This document shows positions 45,833 through 55,084 of a DNA stretch of 64,000 nucleotides, in pieces (the first letter of the stretch is position 1; each line of letters opens with the position of its first letter). The DNA comes from JAKOWB01 sp038363005 (GTDB lineage Bacteria > Pseudomonadota > Alphaproteobacteria > Kiloniellales > JACOMY01), in assembly GCA_038363005.1 (NCBI GenBank), contig JBBQBI010000013.1, positions 54,842 through 118,841 on the forward strand. Direction: 5' to 3'. Below the pieces are notes generated by a model. The model saw only the letters and a list, made by a program, of their open reading frames with translations. It was not told the origin of the DNA and searched no databases. Position numbers and translations under genes: made by a program.

Positions 45833-48800
45833 GTGGGTAGCGTTGAATCGGCAGAGACAGCACGCGCCCTGTCGAGCAGCGAGACGCCACGCGTTCTCCT
45901 GGTCGTCGGCATGCACCGCAACGGCACCTCGGCGGCGACCCGCGCACTGAACCTGCTGGGCCTCGAGCTGCCCGACGGCCTGCTGACGGCGGACCGCTCC
46001 AATCCCACCGGCTATTGGGAATCCGCCTGGGTCAACCGGTTGAACGATCAGGCCCTGGCGACACTGCAGCGTCCCTGGTGGGACTGGCGTCCGCTCGAGG
46101 CCGCGTCGCTCGACGCCGCCCGCGCGGCCTTCCTGCCGGCTGCCCTGGCCGCGCTGGCACGGCAGCCCGCCGGGCGCGGCGCGCTGCTGCTGAAGGATCC
46201 CCGGCTGGCGCGGCTGCTGCCCTTGTGGCGGGAGGCGCTGGCACTGGCCGGCCTGCCGGTCGCGGTGCTGCTGATGTTGCGTGACCCGCTGGCGGTGGCG
46301 CAGTCGATGCAACGCCGCGACGGCCTGGAGCTCTCCAGCGGCCTGCTCCTCTGGCTCACCTACATGCTGGAGGCCGAGGCGGCGTCGCGCGACCTGCCGC
46401 GCAGCATTCTGAACTACGCCGGCCTGATAGCCGATTGGCGCGGCAGCCTCGCCGTCACCGGCCAACGCCTGGGGCTGGCCTGGCCGGTAGCGCCGGACCG
46501 TGCCGCCGCGGCCATCGAGGCCCTGCTGGCGGCGCGTCCGGCGCAGGCCCCCGAACGGCCTGTCGCGGAGCGCGGTCTCGGGCTGCTGCTGCCCGATCTG
46601 TCCGCCATCCATGCCGCGCTGGCCGGGCTGGCCGACGACGACAGCACGGCGAACCGCGCCCGCTTCGACCGCACGGCGATCGGGACGCGACGTCTGCTGC
46701 TGGATCTGAGCGCTTGCTCGGCGGCGCCGGCCGCCCCACCGATGGTGCAGGACCTGACCAGAGGAACGGAGGCGACGAGCGCAACCGCCGCGCGGCTGCG
46801 CGAAGTCGAGGCACGGCTGCGCGCGGCCGCCGACGCGACAGCGGCGCTGCGGGTCGCGCTGCGGACGCTGCAGGCCTCGCGCAGCTGGCGCTACACCGCG
46901 CCACTGCGCCGCTTGCGCCGACTGCTACCAGCCCGCCCGGCGCAGACGCCCACGACCGCGGCGGCGGCGCCAGCGGCGGCCCCACTGTCTACGACTCCGC
47001 CCGCGGTGTCGCCGCCGGCAGCGGTGGCTCTCGCGGCGACGGTCGCCGCGCCGGCACCGCAGCCGGCAACAGTCCGGCCCGTCGTATCGCCGTGGCTGGC
47101 CGATGATCGGCGCGAGTCGGCCGAGGCCCCGGCGCCCGAAGCCGCGCTGCTCGCCGACCCCCTGCTGGACCGCGGGCTCTACCGGCACTGGCTGCCGCCC
47201 TTCCTGCACGACCTGGCGGACGATGGCGCCATCGGCCTGAACGCCGGCGGCACGGCCTGGCGCATCGAGCTGCAGCGCTTCGGCGCCGACCTGGTGCAGG
47301 CGGGCCTGGCGCGCCGCGACGGCGGCCTGATGGCGGCCGGCTGGCGGGCCCTCGACTGGGGCCTGCGACGGCTGGACGGCGATGGCGGCTTTCCCGGCAG
47401 CGGCGGCCTGCCCTGGCACGGCGCGGCTTTCTACCTGGAGGGTCTGACCCGGGCGCTGCTGCTGCATCGCTGGTATCGGCGTCCGCTGCCGACGGGGCTG
47501 TGCCAAGAGCCGGGCCTTGCCGCCGCGCGCATCGCGCAGGCAATCCTGACGCGGCCCTCGGCGGCGGACCGCGCCGCCAACGCCAGCCTGACGCACCGCT
47601 GGTGGCTGCTGGCCGCCGCCCTGGCCGGCGCCGGTGCGCTGCGGGAGGACCCGGCCTGCCTGCAGGCTGCCGACGACTTCGCGGCGGCCGGCGCCGCGGC
47701 CCTGCGCGACGATGGCCTGGTGACGGAGCGGACCGGCTTCGACCTGCGCTACCACGCCATTGCGCTGCTGTCCGCGGCGCGCTGGGCGCTGCTGCGGCCG
47801 GCGGCGCAGCGCGCGCCGCTGCTGCCGGCGCTGGAGCGCATGGCGGCGGCCCTGGTCGCGCGGCAGGGCGCCGACGGCTGCTTCGATACCGCCGGCTCGA
47901 CCCGGCTGGAACAGGAGCTGGACCCTAGCGGCTATCACAAGGTGATGGACTATCCGGCGGCGCTGCAGGGGCTGGCCCTGACTGGCGCGCTGACTGGCAG
48001 CACCGCCTGGCGCAGCGCCGCCGAAAGGCTGGTGCCCCATGCCGGCGGCGCGGTCGCGCGACGGCGGGCCGGGCCGCCACAGGCACCGGGCAGCCTGGCC
48101 GTGGTTTTCGTCGTGCAGGCCGGCGAGTGGGAACTGAAGGGGCTGCTGCTGGCCGCCTCGCTGCGCCGGCACCTCGGCCCGCCGCACGAATTGATCGCCG
48201 CCGTCCCTGGCCCGGCGGCGACCTGGGGCCAGCTGGCGCCGGAGAGCAAGTCGCTGCTGGACCGCCTGGGCGTGCGCCGGGTGGCCATCGAGAATCCCAT
48301 CGCGGCGGACTTCCCGCATGCCAACAAGATCGCCTGCCTGGCCGTGTCAACGACTGCCGACCGGCTGCTGTTCCTCGATAGCGACATGCTGTGCCTCGGC
48401 CCCTTCGCGACGGCGCCGGACCTGCAGCAGCCGCTGGCGGCCAAGGTGGCCGACCTGAACGCCTTCGGCCAGCGCGAGGCCGACTGGCAACAGGTCTATG
48501 CCGCCGCCGCGGTGACCCCGCCGGCCGAGCGCCTGGCCTATACGCTGCAGGGCGACGTCGGCTGGCCCGCCTACAACAGCGGCGCCCTGCTGGTCGAGCG
48601 CGCGCGGGCGGCGGACCTGGCGGCGACCTGGGCCGACTGCGCCCGGCGCATCCGCGACGACCCGCGGGTACCGCCGTCGCGCACCTGGAGCGACCAGATC
48701 GGCCTGGCCGTCGGGCTGCAGCGGCTGGGCTGGGCACCGGCGCCGCTCGACGCGCGCTTCAACTACCCGGCGCATGTCTGGCCGCTGCCGACTGGACCAG

Positions 48801-49819
48801 GACCGCTGCTGGTGCACTACCACACGCCCGGCATCGTGGCGGTGGAGCCGCGACTGCTGGCCCTGGTCCGCGCGCTGGCGGCCGATCACCCCTGGATCGG
48901 CAGCCTGCTGGCTCGCCACGCTGGCTGGCAGCAGCTTCTGTCCGCGCCACGCCCCGCGACGCCGCTGTCGCCAGCCCCGCCGGCCGCAGTGACGTCAGCC
49001 GAGGCGCCGACGCTGCTGATCTCCGGCATCTCGCGCAGCGGCACCAGCCTGCTGTGCCGGCTGCTCGACGAGCTCGACAACTGCGTGGCGCTGAATGAGA
49101 CGCCGGAGCTGAGCGCGCAGCTGGACGAGGCCCTGCCCTGGGGTATCGCCGGCTACCTGCGGCAGGTTCGCGCCGATGTCCTGCGCGGCGCGGACATCCG
49201 CAACAAGGTGGCAGCGGGCGCGGTGATCGACGACACCGCGCGGCTCGACCAGCTGGCCTTCTACCGGCCCAAGGTGCGCGATGCCGGTTTCCTGCTGGCG
49301 GCGAAAAACACCTTCGCCTTCCTGACACACCTGCCGCGCCTGCTGCAGGTCCTGCCGCAGGCGCGCCTGGTGCTCTGCGTGCGTCAGCCGCTCGACACCG
49401 TGGCCTCCTGGCTGGGCAGCTTCCCGCATCTGGCCACGGTCGACCTCTCGTCCCGGCCAACCGGGCAGGCGGGCGGTCCCTGGCTGCCGCCGGCGCTGTC
49501 CGAAGAGCTGCGCTCGCTGCTGGGCGAAGCCGACTTGGCGGTGCGCCGCGCCCGTTTCTGGAGCTACTGCGCACGGCGCGTGCTGGCGGCGCCGCCGGGC
49601 AGCCTGGTGCTGCGCTACGACGACCTGGTAACGCAGGGCGTGGCGGCGCTGGCACCGCTGCTCGCCGGCTGGGACCCTGGCCAGCCGCGCCAGCCGAACG
49701 GCACGACCGCGGCGTTGGCGATTCGTGGCAAGCGCTCGTTGCTCGGCAGCGCCGACATCGCCGCCATCGAGCGCTACTGCACCGAGCCGGCGGCCGCGCT
49801 GGGCCTTACCCTGGGTTAG
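45833..49819 (+). CDS. Four-part fusion: sulfotransferase, alpha/alpha toroid, glycosyltransferase, sulfotransferase
   Basis: A 1328-residue protein. Residues 20-245 have a sulfotransferase P-loop (VGMHRNGTSAATRAL, 25-39), 3'-phosphate segment (LLMLRDPLAVAQSM, 146-159) and a coiled-coil lead with SRSWRYTAPLR (349-359) at its end. A Pro/Ala-rich linker covers 365-440. Residues 440-740 form an all-helical region with repeated aromatic-rich pairs that looks like an alpha/alpha toroid of carbohydrate-active proteins. Residues 753-1030 have a nucleotide-sugar transferase fold with DSD (849-851), then GWPAYNSGALL and WSDQIGLA, like GT8. Residues 1058-1328 are a second sulfotransferase (GISRSGTS, 1065-1072; LVLCVRQPLDTVASW, 1179-1193). 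The start codon is GTG at 45833. The product may modify a glycan with sugar and sulfate, but this is inference. Confidence 0.83.
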   Translation: MGSVESAETARALSSSETPRVLLVVGMHRNGTSAATRALNLLGLELPDGLLTADRSNPTGYWESAWVNRLNDQALATLQRPWWDWRPLEAASLDAARAAFLPAALAALARQPAGRGALLLKDPRLARLLPLWREALALAGLPVAVLLMLRDPLAVAQSMQRRDGLELSSGLLLWLTYMLEAEAASRDLPRSILNYAGLIADWRGSLAVTGQRLGLAWPVAPDRAAAAIEALLAARPAQAPERPVAERGLGLLLPDLSAIHAALAGLADDDSTANRARFDRTAIGTRRLLLDLSACSAAPAAPPMVQDLTRGTEATSATAARLREVEARLRAAADATAALRVALRTLQASRSWRYTAPLRRLRRLLPARPAQTPTTAAAAPAAAPLSTTPPAVSPPAAVALAATVAAPAPQPATVRPVVSPWLADDRRESAEAPAPEAALLADPLLDRGLYRHWLPPFLHDLADDGAIGLNAGGTAWRIELQRFGADLVQAGLARRDGGLMAAGWRALDWGLRRLDGDGGFPGSGGLPWHGAAFYLEGLTRALLLHRWYRRPLPTGLCQEPGLAAARIAQAILTRPSAADRAANASLTHRWWLLAAALAGAGALREDPACLQAADDFAAAGAAALRDDGLVTERTGFDLRYHAIALLSAARWALLRPAAQRAPLLPALERMAAALVARQGADGCFDTAGSTRLEQELDPSGYHKVMDYPAALQGLALTGALTGSTAWRSAAERLVPHAGGAVARRRAGPPQAPGSLAVVFVVQAGEWELKGLLLAASLRRHLGPPHELIAAVPGPAATWGQLAPESKSLLDRLGVRRVAIENPIAADFPHANKIACLAVSTTADRLLFLDSDMLCLGPFATAPDLQQPLAAKVADLNAFGQREADWQQVYAAAAVTPPAERLAYTLQGDVGWPAYNSGALLVERARAADLAATWADCARRIRDDPRVPPSRTWSDQIGLAVGLQRLGWAPAPLDARFNYPAHVWPLPTGPGPLLVHYHTPGIVAVEPRLLALVRALAADHPWIGSLLARHAGWQQLLSAPRPATPLSPAPPAAVTSAEAPTLLISGISRSGTSLLCRLLDELDNCVALNETPELSAQLDEALPWGIAGYLRQVRADVLRGADIRNKVAAGAVIDDTARLDQLAFYRPKVRDAGFLLAAKNTFAFLTHLPRLLQVLPQARLVLCVRQPLDTVASWLGSFPHLATVDLSSRPTGQAGGPWLPPALSEELRSLLGEADLAVRRARFWSYCARRVLAAPPGSLVLRYDDLVTQGVAALAPLLAGWDPGQPRQPNGTTAALAIRGKRSLLGSADIAAIERYCTEPAAALGLTLG

Positions 49820-50729
49820 ACCCGGCGGCTGCCGGCGCAGCGGTCGCTACCAGCAGCAGGCCGGGCACCGGCCGCCCGCGCTCCTGCCGCACGCTGGCGG
49901 GTGCCAGCTGCAGCGGCTGCAACCCGGCCCGCGCCAGCTGCGCCAGCAGGTAGGCTTCGCCGTGGGCGAAGCGCTGCATCGGCTGCAAGCGGATGTCGCC
50001 ACTCTCTGCCCGCTCCAGCGTAGCGGCGAACAGGCCGCCGGGCAGCAGGCAGCGGGCGATGCCGGCGCACAGCGGTGCCAGATCGCCCAGATAGGGCAGC
50101 ACGTCGGCGGCGACGATCAGGTCATGCCGCGCCGCGGTGGCGCCAAGGTGCGCCAGCAGATCGCCCTGCTGCAGCCGGTGATAGCCACCGCCCGCCCGCG
50201 CCCGCGCCAGCATCGCGGAGGAGAGGTCGAGGCCCGTGCGCTCCAGCGCCAGGTCCCGCAGCACCGGCAGCATGAGACCGGTGCCGCAGCCGAGGTCGAG
50301 CGCGCTGGCAAAGCGGCGACCCGGGGCGGCGGCGGCAATCGCCGCGGCCAGCAGTTCCGGCCCGCGATAGGCCAGGGCGCCGCGCAGCGCCTGCTCGAAG
50401 CGCGGCGCATAGTCGTCGAACAGCGCCCGCACATAGGCGTTCGGCAGCTGGTCTGGTGGCAGCGCGCAGCCGAGCTGTGCCAGGTGGGCGATGGCGCCGT
50501 GGCGATCCTCCGGCAGCAGGCGCAGATAGCGGCGGAAGGCGACCTCGGCGGCGGCCGCCTGGCCGGCCAGCTGCGCCGCCTCACCCAGGGTGAACCAGGC
50601 CTCGGCGTAGTCGGGATCGGCCTCGGTCGCCGCGCTGGCCACCGACGCCGCGTCGTCATGCTGTCCTTCGGCCAGCAGCCGCAGTGCTACGTCAAGGCGC
50701 CGTCCGGCGGCGATGCGATCCCCCGCCAT
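49806..50729 (-). CDS. SAM-dependent methyltransferase with N-terminal TPR-like region
   Basis: A 307-residue protein. Residues 10-90 form TPR-like helices (ALRLLAEGQHDDAASVASAATEADPDYAEAWF, then a second pair), which may bind a partner. The class I methyltransferase part starts near 125 with the SAM glycine loop LDLGCGTGLMLPVL (motif I, near residue 143), then GLDLSSAML (motif II) and DLIVAADVLPYLGDL (motif IV). Such TPR-methyltransferases appear in O-antigen and protein modification; the substrate here is unknown. Its stop overlaps that of the large fusion gene by 14 bases. It follows the DMT gene by 3 bases. Confidence 0.87.
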   Translation of the reverse strand: MAGDRIAAGRRLDVALRLLAEGQHDDAASVASAATEADPDYAEAWFTLGEAAQLAGQAAAAEVAFRRYLRLLPEDRHGAIAHLAQLGCALPPDQLPNAYVRALFDDYAPRFEQALRGALAYRGPELLAAAIAAAAPGRRFASALDLGCGTGLMLPVLRDLALERTGLDLSSAMLARARAGGGYHRLQQGDLLAHLGATAARHDLIVAADVLPYLGDLAPLCAGIARCLLPGGLFAATLERAESGDIRLQPMQRFAHGEAYLLAQLARAGLQPLQLAPASVRQERGRPVPGLLLVATAAPAAAGSNPG

Positions 50730-50732
50730 GGC

Positions 50733-51680
50733 TCACCCGCCCAGGCCTTCGACCGGGGGCACCAGCTGGGCACGGCGTCGCGCCAGGGCCGGCAGCACCA
50801 GCACGAGCACCAGCGCGCTGCTCACCAGCGTCAGCGCCAGCGCCTCGCGCCAGGTCAGCGGCTCGCCCAGCAGCAGGGCGGAGGAGAGCAGGCTGACCAC
50901 CGGGATGGCCAAGGTGGAGATGCTGGCGATGGCGGCCGTGGTGGTCTTGACGATGCGGTACCAGGCGATCTGGCAGATCACCAGCGCAACGACGAAGACG
51001 TAGGCCATTGCCGCCCAGGCCTTGGCCGAGAGCACCAGGCTGGGCACGCCCTCGAACAGCAGCGCGCCGCCGACCAAGGCCGGTATGGCCAGCAGGAATT
51101 GCCAGGCGGCGAAGCTGACCAGCGACAGCCGCGGCGCCGAGCGCTTGATCAGCACCGTGCCCAGCGCCCAGCTGAAGGCGGCGCCCAGCATGGCGAGGGT
51201 TCCTTCGGGGCTGCGACCAAACGAGGCCAGATCGCCTTGGATCAGCACGGCGACGCCGGTAATGCCCAGCGCCAGCCCGACCAAGGTGCGGCGCTGCAGC
51301 CGCTCGCCCAGCAGCCAGACGCCGAGCAGCGAGGCCCAGAGCGGCATGGTGAAGCCGATGATGCCGGCCTTGCCGGCGCCGATCGCGGCGATGCCGTAGC
51401 CCGACAGCAAGTGCCAGCCGACGATGTTGAACTGCGAGGTCAGCAGCACCGGCAGGAACTCGCCGCGCTGCAGCCGGACCCGCTGGCGCATCACCACGGC
51501 AAGCAGGAAGAAGGCGACCGCGCCCAGCACGAGGCCAAAGGCGCGGAAGCTCCACACCGGCATCTCGTTCAGCACGATCTTCATCATCGGCCAGTTAAGG
51601 CCCCAGCCGACCGAGACCAGGACCACCAGCGCCAGGCTGCGGCCGGCCAGGACGCCGGCGCCGCCGGTCACCGCACTCAT
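50733..51680 (-). CDS. EamA-family DMT transporter
   Basis: A 315-residue inner-membrane carrier with ten predicted helices in two EamA repeats. The first repeat opens with VLVSVGWGLNWPMMKI and has PLWASLLGVWLLGERL near residue 112; the second ends in LLLGEPLTWREALALTLV near residue 275, a standard second motif. This sits in a leftward run of DUF1289 gene, this gene and the TPR methyltransferase, with 4-base overlap at its start. The substrate (metabolite or drug) is not known. Confidence 0.88.
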   Translation of the reverse strand: MSAVTGGAGVLAGRSLALVVLVSVGWGLNWPMMKIVLNEMPVWSFRAFGLVLGAVAFFLLAVVMRQRVRLQRGEFLPVLLTSQFNIVGWHLLSGYGIAAIGAGKAGIIGFTMPLWASLLGVWLLGERLQRRTLVGLALGITGVAVLIQGDLASFGRSPEGTLAMLGAAFSWALGTVLIKRSAPRLSLVSFAAWQFLLAIPALVGGALLFEGVPSLVLSAKAWAAMAYVFVVALVICQIAWYRIVKTTTAAIASISTLAIPVVSLLSSALLLGEPLTWREALALTLVSSALVLVLVLPALARRRAQLVPPVEGLGG

Positions 51681-51961
51681 GCGCCAGGCCCGGCGGCCTT
51701 GGCGGCGGCGATGCGCGCCAGCGCGGCGCGCTTCTCGTCAGCGGTCATGATCATCCAGTCGCGAATCTCGTCCAGCGTGCGGGCGCAGCCGATGCAGAAG
51801 CGGCTGGCCTCGTCCATCTGGCACACGGCGATGCAGGGCGAGGGCACCGAGACGTCGAACACCTGCGCGTGCAGCCGCGCGCGGCGCTCGGCACGGCGGC
51901 GCTGACGCTCGGCATCGGTGGCGACGGCCGCGGCGGCCTGGCTGGTCACGGGGTCGGTCAT
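51677..51961 (-). CDS. DUF1289 protein
   Basis: A 94-residue protein with the DUF1289 core SPCIAVCQMD, C-x3-C, followed eight residues later by C-x2-C (FCIGC) and then RTLDEIRDW and a helix. Four cysteines suggest a metal or Fe-S site. DUF1289 proteins are short and common in alpha- and gammaproteobacteria; no function is established to my knowledge. It overlaps the DMT gene by four bases and is divergent from the cyclase gene. Confidence 0.85.
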   Translation of the reverse strand: MTDPVTSQAAAAVATDAERQRRRAERRARLHAQVFDVSVPSPCIAVCQMDEASRFCIGCARTLDEIRDWMIMTADEKRAALARIAAAKAAGPGA

Positions 51962-52104
51962 GGCGGCGGCAGTCTAGGCGAGCGGCCCTGGTGCCGAAAG
52001 CGGTGGCACGACCGCCGCTTTGGCCGGCGCGACAGGGCGGCTATGCTGGCGCCGCGTGGCTGGCACGCCAGCCGAGCCGCGGGGGACAGAGGGGCGATCA
52101 TCGG

Positions 52105-53763
52105 ATGCTGCGGCGCTGGCGCCTGTTCACCGGCCTGTTCCTGCTCGGCTTCGTCGCCTCGCACCTGCTGAACCACGCCCTTGGGCTGGTTGGCCTGGAG
52201 GCGCTGGACGCCGGCCGCCAGGTCTTTCTGTGGGTCTGGCGCAGCGCGCCGGCGGAAGCCGCGCTGCTGCTGGCCATCGCCGTCCACCTGGGGCTGGCGG
52301 GCTATGCCATCTTCCGCCGCCGGCAGCTGCTGCATGTGCGCCCCTGGGAGGCGGCGCAGCTGCTGCTTGGCCTGCTGGTGCCGCCGCTGATCTGCCTGCA
52401 CATCCTGGGCACGGTGGGCGCGCACTACCGCTTCGGCACCGACGACCGCTACGAGTACCTCTACCTGGTCTGGCTGAACGACCCCTGGGAGATGGCACGC
52501 CAGCTGCTGGCGCTGGCGGTTGCCTGGACGCACGGCGCCATCGGCCTGTGGTTCTGGCTGCGCCTGAAGCCCTGGTTCCTGCGCTGGCAGAACAGCCTGC
52601 TGGCGGCCCTGCTGCTGTGGCCCACCCTGGCGCTGACCGGTGCGCTGACCGGACTGCGCGAGGTGGCGATCCGCGCCGAAGACACCGACTGGCTGCGGGC
52701 CGCCTGGGCGGCAATCCAGCCGCCGGACCGCGACGGCGTCGCCTGGGTCTACAGCGCGCAGGACTGGCTGCTCGGCGCCTATGGGCTGCTGGTGGTCGCC
52801 GTGCTGCTGCTGCGCGGCCTGGTGCTGTGGCGGCAGCGGCGCCGGGGCACGCTGCGCATCACCTATCCCGGCGGCGTGCGGGTCGGCGTGCCGCAGGGCA
52901 GCACGATCCTGGAGGCCAGCCAGCTGCGCCGCGTGCCGCACGCCCATGTCTGCGGCGGGCGCGGCCGCTGCTCGACCTGCCGGGTCAAGGTGATCCGCGG
53001 CCTGGAACACCTGCCGCCGCCGACGCCGGCCGAGGCGCGGGTGCTGGCGCGCATTCACGCCGGCCCCGACGTGCGCCTGGCCTGCCAGAGCCGACCGACC
53101 GGCGACCTCGAGGTGCTGCCCCTGCTACCGGCCAGCGCTACGCCACGCGACGCCCGGCCACGGCCCGGCTATCTGCAGGGCCAGGAGCGCGAGATCGTCG
53201 TGCTGTTCGCCGACCTGCGCGGCTTCACCAGCCTGGCGGAGCACAAGCTGCCCTATGACGTGGTCTTCCTGCTGAACCGCTACTTCCGCGGCATGGCGAC
53301 GGCGGTGGAAAGCGCCGGCGGGCAGATCGACAAGTTCATCGGCGACGGCGTCATGGCGCTGTTCGGCCTGGAAAGCGACCGCGCCACCGCCTGCCGCCAG
53401 GCGCTGCAGGCGGCGCGCGCCATGGCGCTGGAACTGGTGGAGATGAACCGCCAGCTGGCGCAGGACCTGCCGACGCCGCTGCGGCTCGGCATCGGCCTGC
53501 ATTTCGGCCCGGCCATCGTCGGCGAGATGGGCGCCGGCAAGGTGGTGTCGATCACCGCCATCGGCGACACCGTCAACACCGCCAGCCGCCTGGAGACCCT
53601 GACCAAGGATCTGCAAGCCGAGCTGGTGATTTCCGAAGCCGTGGCGCTGGCCGCCGGACTGTCGCTGCCTGGTGCGGTGGCGCACGAGATGCCGGTGCGC
53701 GGCCGCCGCGACACGCTGCGGGTACTGGCGATCAAGCAGGCGGCGACGCTGCCGTCAGGCTAG
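52105..53763 (+). CDS. cyaC: Membrane adenylate cyclase with heme-type membrane anchor and 2Fe-2S domain (CyaC-like)
   Basis: A 552-residue class III cyclase. Residues 5-245 give six membrane segments, several with His (H20, H24, H61, H99, H107, H143) in positions like the diheme-b anchor of succinate:quinone reductases. Residues 250-345 form a 2Fe-2S ferredoxin-like domain with C283-x5-C289-x2-C292 and C327. The cyclase part is 360-550: metal Asp in FADLRGFT (D370) and GDGVMAL (D414), K410 before the second Asp, and D488, N491 and R495 in GDTVNTASR. K and D choose ATP, so the product is cAMP. Sinorhizobium meliloti CyaC has this layout and responds to quinone redox state. Confidence 0.92.
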   Translation: MLRRWRLFTGLFLLGFVASHLLNHALGLVGLEALDAGRQVFLWVWRSAPAEAALLLAIAVHLGLAGYAIFRRRQLLHVRPWEAAQLLLGLLVPPLICLHILGTVGAHYRFGTDDRYEYLYLVWLNDPWEMARQLLALAVAWTHGAIGLWFWLRLKPWFLRWQNSLLAALLLWPTLALTGALTGLREVAIRAEDTDWLRAAWAAIQPPDRDGVAWVYSAQDWLLGAYGLLVVAVLLLRGLVLWRQRRRGTLRITYPGGVRVGVPQGSTILEASQLRRVPHAHVCGGRGRCSTCRVKVIRGLEHLPPPTPAEARVLARIHAGPDVRLACQSRPTGDLEVLPLLPASATPRDARPRPGYLQGQEREIVVLFADLRGFTSLAEHKLPYDVVFLLNRYFRGMATAVESAGGQIDKFIGDGVMALFGLESDRATACRQALQAARAMALELVEMNRQLAQDLPTPLRLGIGLHFGPAIVGEMGAGKVVSITAIGDTVNTASRLETLTKDLQAELVISEAVALAAGLSLPGAVAHEMPVRGRRDTLRVLAIKQAATLPSG

Positions 53764-53796
53764 CGCGCCGACGCTCGGGTGTGCTGCCGACACTCC

Positions 53797-53824
53797 GAGA
53801 CGCGGTGCCCGCGCACCGCGTCTC
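53797..53824. terminator. Hairpin terminator between convergent genes
   Basis: Arms GAGACGCGGTGC (53797-53808) and GCACCGCGTCTC (53813-53824) are a perfect 12-base inverted repeat with a four-base loop, in the 79-base gap between the cyclase gene and the leftward TPR gene. It can end transcripts from either side, although no U-run is present. Confidence 0.55.
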
Positions 53825-53842
53825 CGGATGATCCAGCAGCGC

Positions 53843-54307
53843 TTAAGAGCCCTGCTTCTTCTTGAAGTCGGCGATGGCGTCCTTCAGCTCGTGATACTCG
53901 GTGCAGGAGAAAGTGCAGTTCTTGTCGAGGACGGCAAGCTGCGCCTCCGCCTTCGCCAGGTCGCCGGTCATCAGGTAGAGCTCGCCCAGGTACTCGTTGG
54001 CGCCGTCATGCTTCGGGTCGATCAGCAGCGCCTCGTTGTAGCTGGCGAAGGCCTCGTCCAGCTTGCCCAGCTTGCGCTGGGTGAAGCCCAGGTAATTCCA
54101 GGCATCGGCATTCTTCGGGTCCTTCTGTACGACGCCGGCCAGCAGCGGCTCGGCGCCGGCGAAGTCCTGCGCCTTCACCAGCTTGACTGCCTTCTTGTAG
54201 TCGCTCGACTGGCTCGACGAAGAGTCGTCGCTCGAGGAGCCGGCGGCCAGCGCGCTGCCGCTGCCCAGCGCCAAGGCCAGGATCACGGCACTGATCATCT
54301 TCAACAT
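53843..54307 (-). CDS. Secreted TPR protein
   Basis: A 154-residue protein from the ATG at 54307 with a signal peptide (MLKMISAVILALALGSGSALA) followed by a Ser/Asp-rich linker and three TPR-type pairs (YKKAVKLVKAQDFAGAEPLL, DAWNYLGFTQRKLGKLDEAF, NEYLGELYLMTGDLAKAEAQL). Two cysteines lie in FSCTEYHEL and near the end. It is probably periplasmic and binds another protein. It is convergent with the cyclase gene across the hairpin. Confidence 0.8.
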   Translation of the reverse strand: MLKMISAVILALALGSGSALAAGSSSDDSSSSQSSDYKKAVKLVKAQDFAGAEPLLAGVVQKDPKNADAWNYLGFTQRKLGKLDEAFASYNEALLIDPKHDGANEYLGELYLMTGDLAKAEAQLAVLDKNCTFSCTEYHELKDAIADFKKKQGS

Positions 54308-54429
54308 GATGCTGTCTCTCCTTGTTGGGCGCGCCGCCGCGAAACCTGAGGGGGCGTGGCGCGCCTGATCCCCCATGATATGGCACAGGCGACCCTATCA
54401 TCACCGCCGCGCACGAAAAGTTCATCGGT

Positions 54430-54987
54430 TTACTCGCCGCGCAAAAGCGCCTCCAACGCGAAAGAGTCCTCTGCTTCAATCACCTGGCGGGCGAGGGCGA
54501 GGCCGAATCCCTGCCGCCCCAGGGCGGCCAGATCGCGCTGGCGCCGGTCCGCGCGCTCCGCCGGCGGTCGGAAGGGGCCGAGGCGCCGGCGGCGGGCGAA
54601 GGCGATGGCGCGGGCCAATTCGGCCTGCGGCTCGTCATCGGCCGCGGCCAGGGCGGCGTCGCCCTGTTCCGGCGCCACGCCCAGCTTGCGCAGCGCCATG
54701 GCGATGCCGCGCCGCGAGCGGCCGCGCCGCCCCAGGCTGACCGCCTTCATCGCGGCAAAAGCGGCGTCGTCGAGCAGCCCGGCCCGCGTCAGGCGCTGCA
54801 GTTCGGCCTCGATCTCCGCCGCGCCAACCTGCGCGACACCGGCCTGGGCGGCACGCTGCAGGCGCCGCGCCAGCACCCGGCGCAGCTGCTCGGTCGAGGC
54901 GGCATAGCGTTCGAGATAGGCCAGCGCCGCCTTGTGCAGGCGATCCGGCGTCAGCGGCCGGGGTGGACGGTCGGGAGGGCGCGCCAT
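54430..54987 (-). CDS. recX: Regulatory protein RecX
   Basis: A 185-residue protein of the RecX family that binds RecA filaments and limits recombination. The helical repeats are visible: ALAYLERYAASTEQLRRVLARRL, then EIEAELQRLTRAGLLDDAAFA, then SLGRRGRSRRGIAMALRKLGV. Length and the LLDDAAFA segment fit. It is not next to recA here. It is divergent from the ABC permease genes with a 97-base gap. Confidence 0.88.
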   Translation of the reverse strand: MARPPDRPPRPLTPDRLHKAALAYLERYAASTEQLRRVLARRLQRAAQAGVAQVGAAEIEAELQRLTRAGLLDDAAFAAMKAVSLGRRGRSRRGIAMALRKLGVAPEQGDAALAAADDEPQAELARAIAFARRRRLGPFRPPAERADRRQRDLAALGRQGFGLALARQVIEAEDSFALEALLRGE

Positions 54988-55084
54988 GCGCCACTATGGC
55001 CCCGACCACCCGCCGGGGCGCAAGGGCAGCCTTGCGGGGCGGTGGGCTTGCCAGCCAGCGGGGCGGCCACTAGATGTTCCGCCC

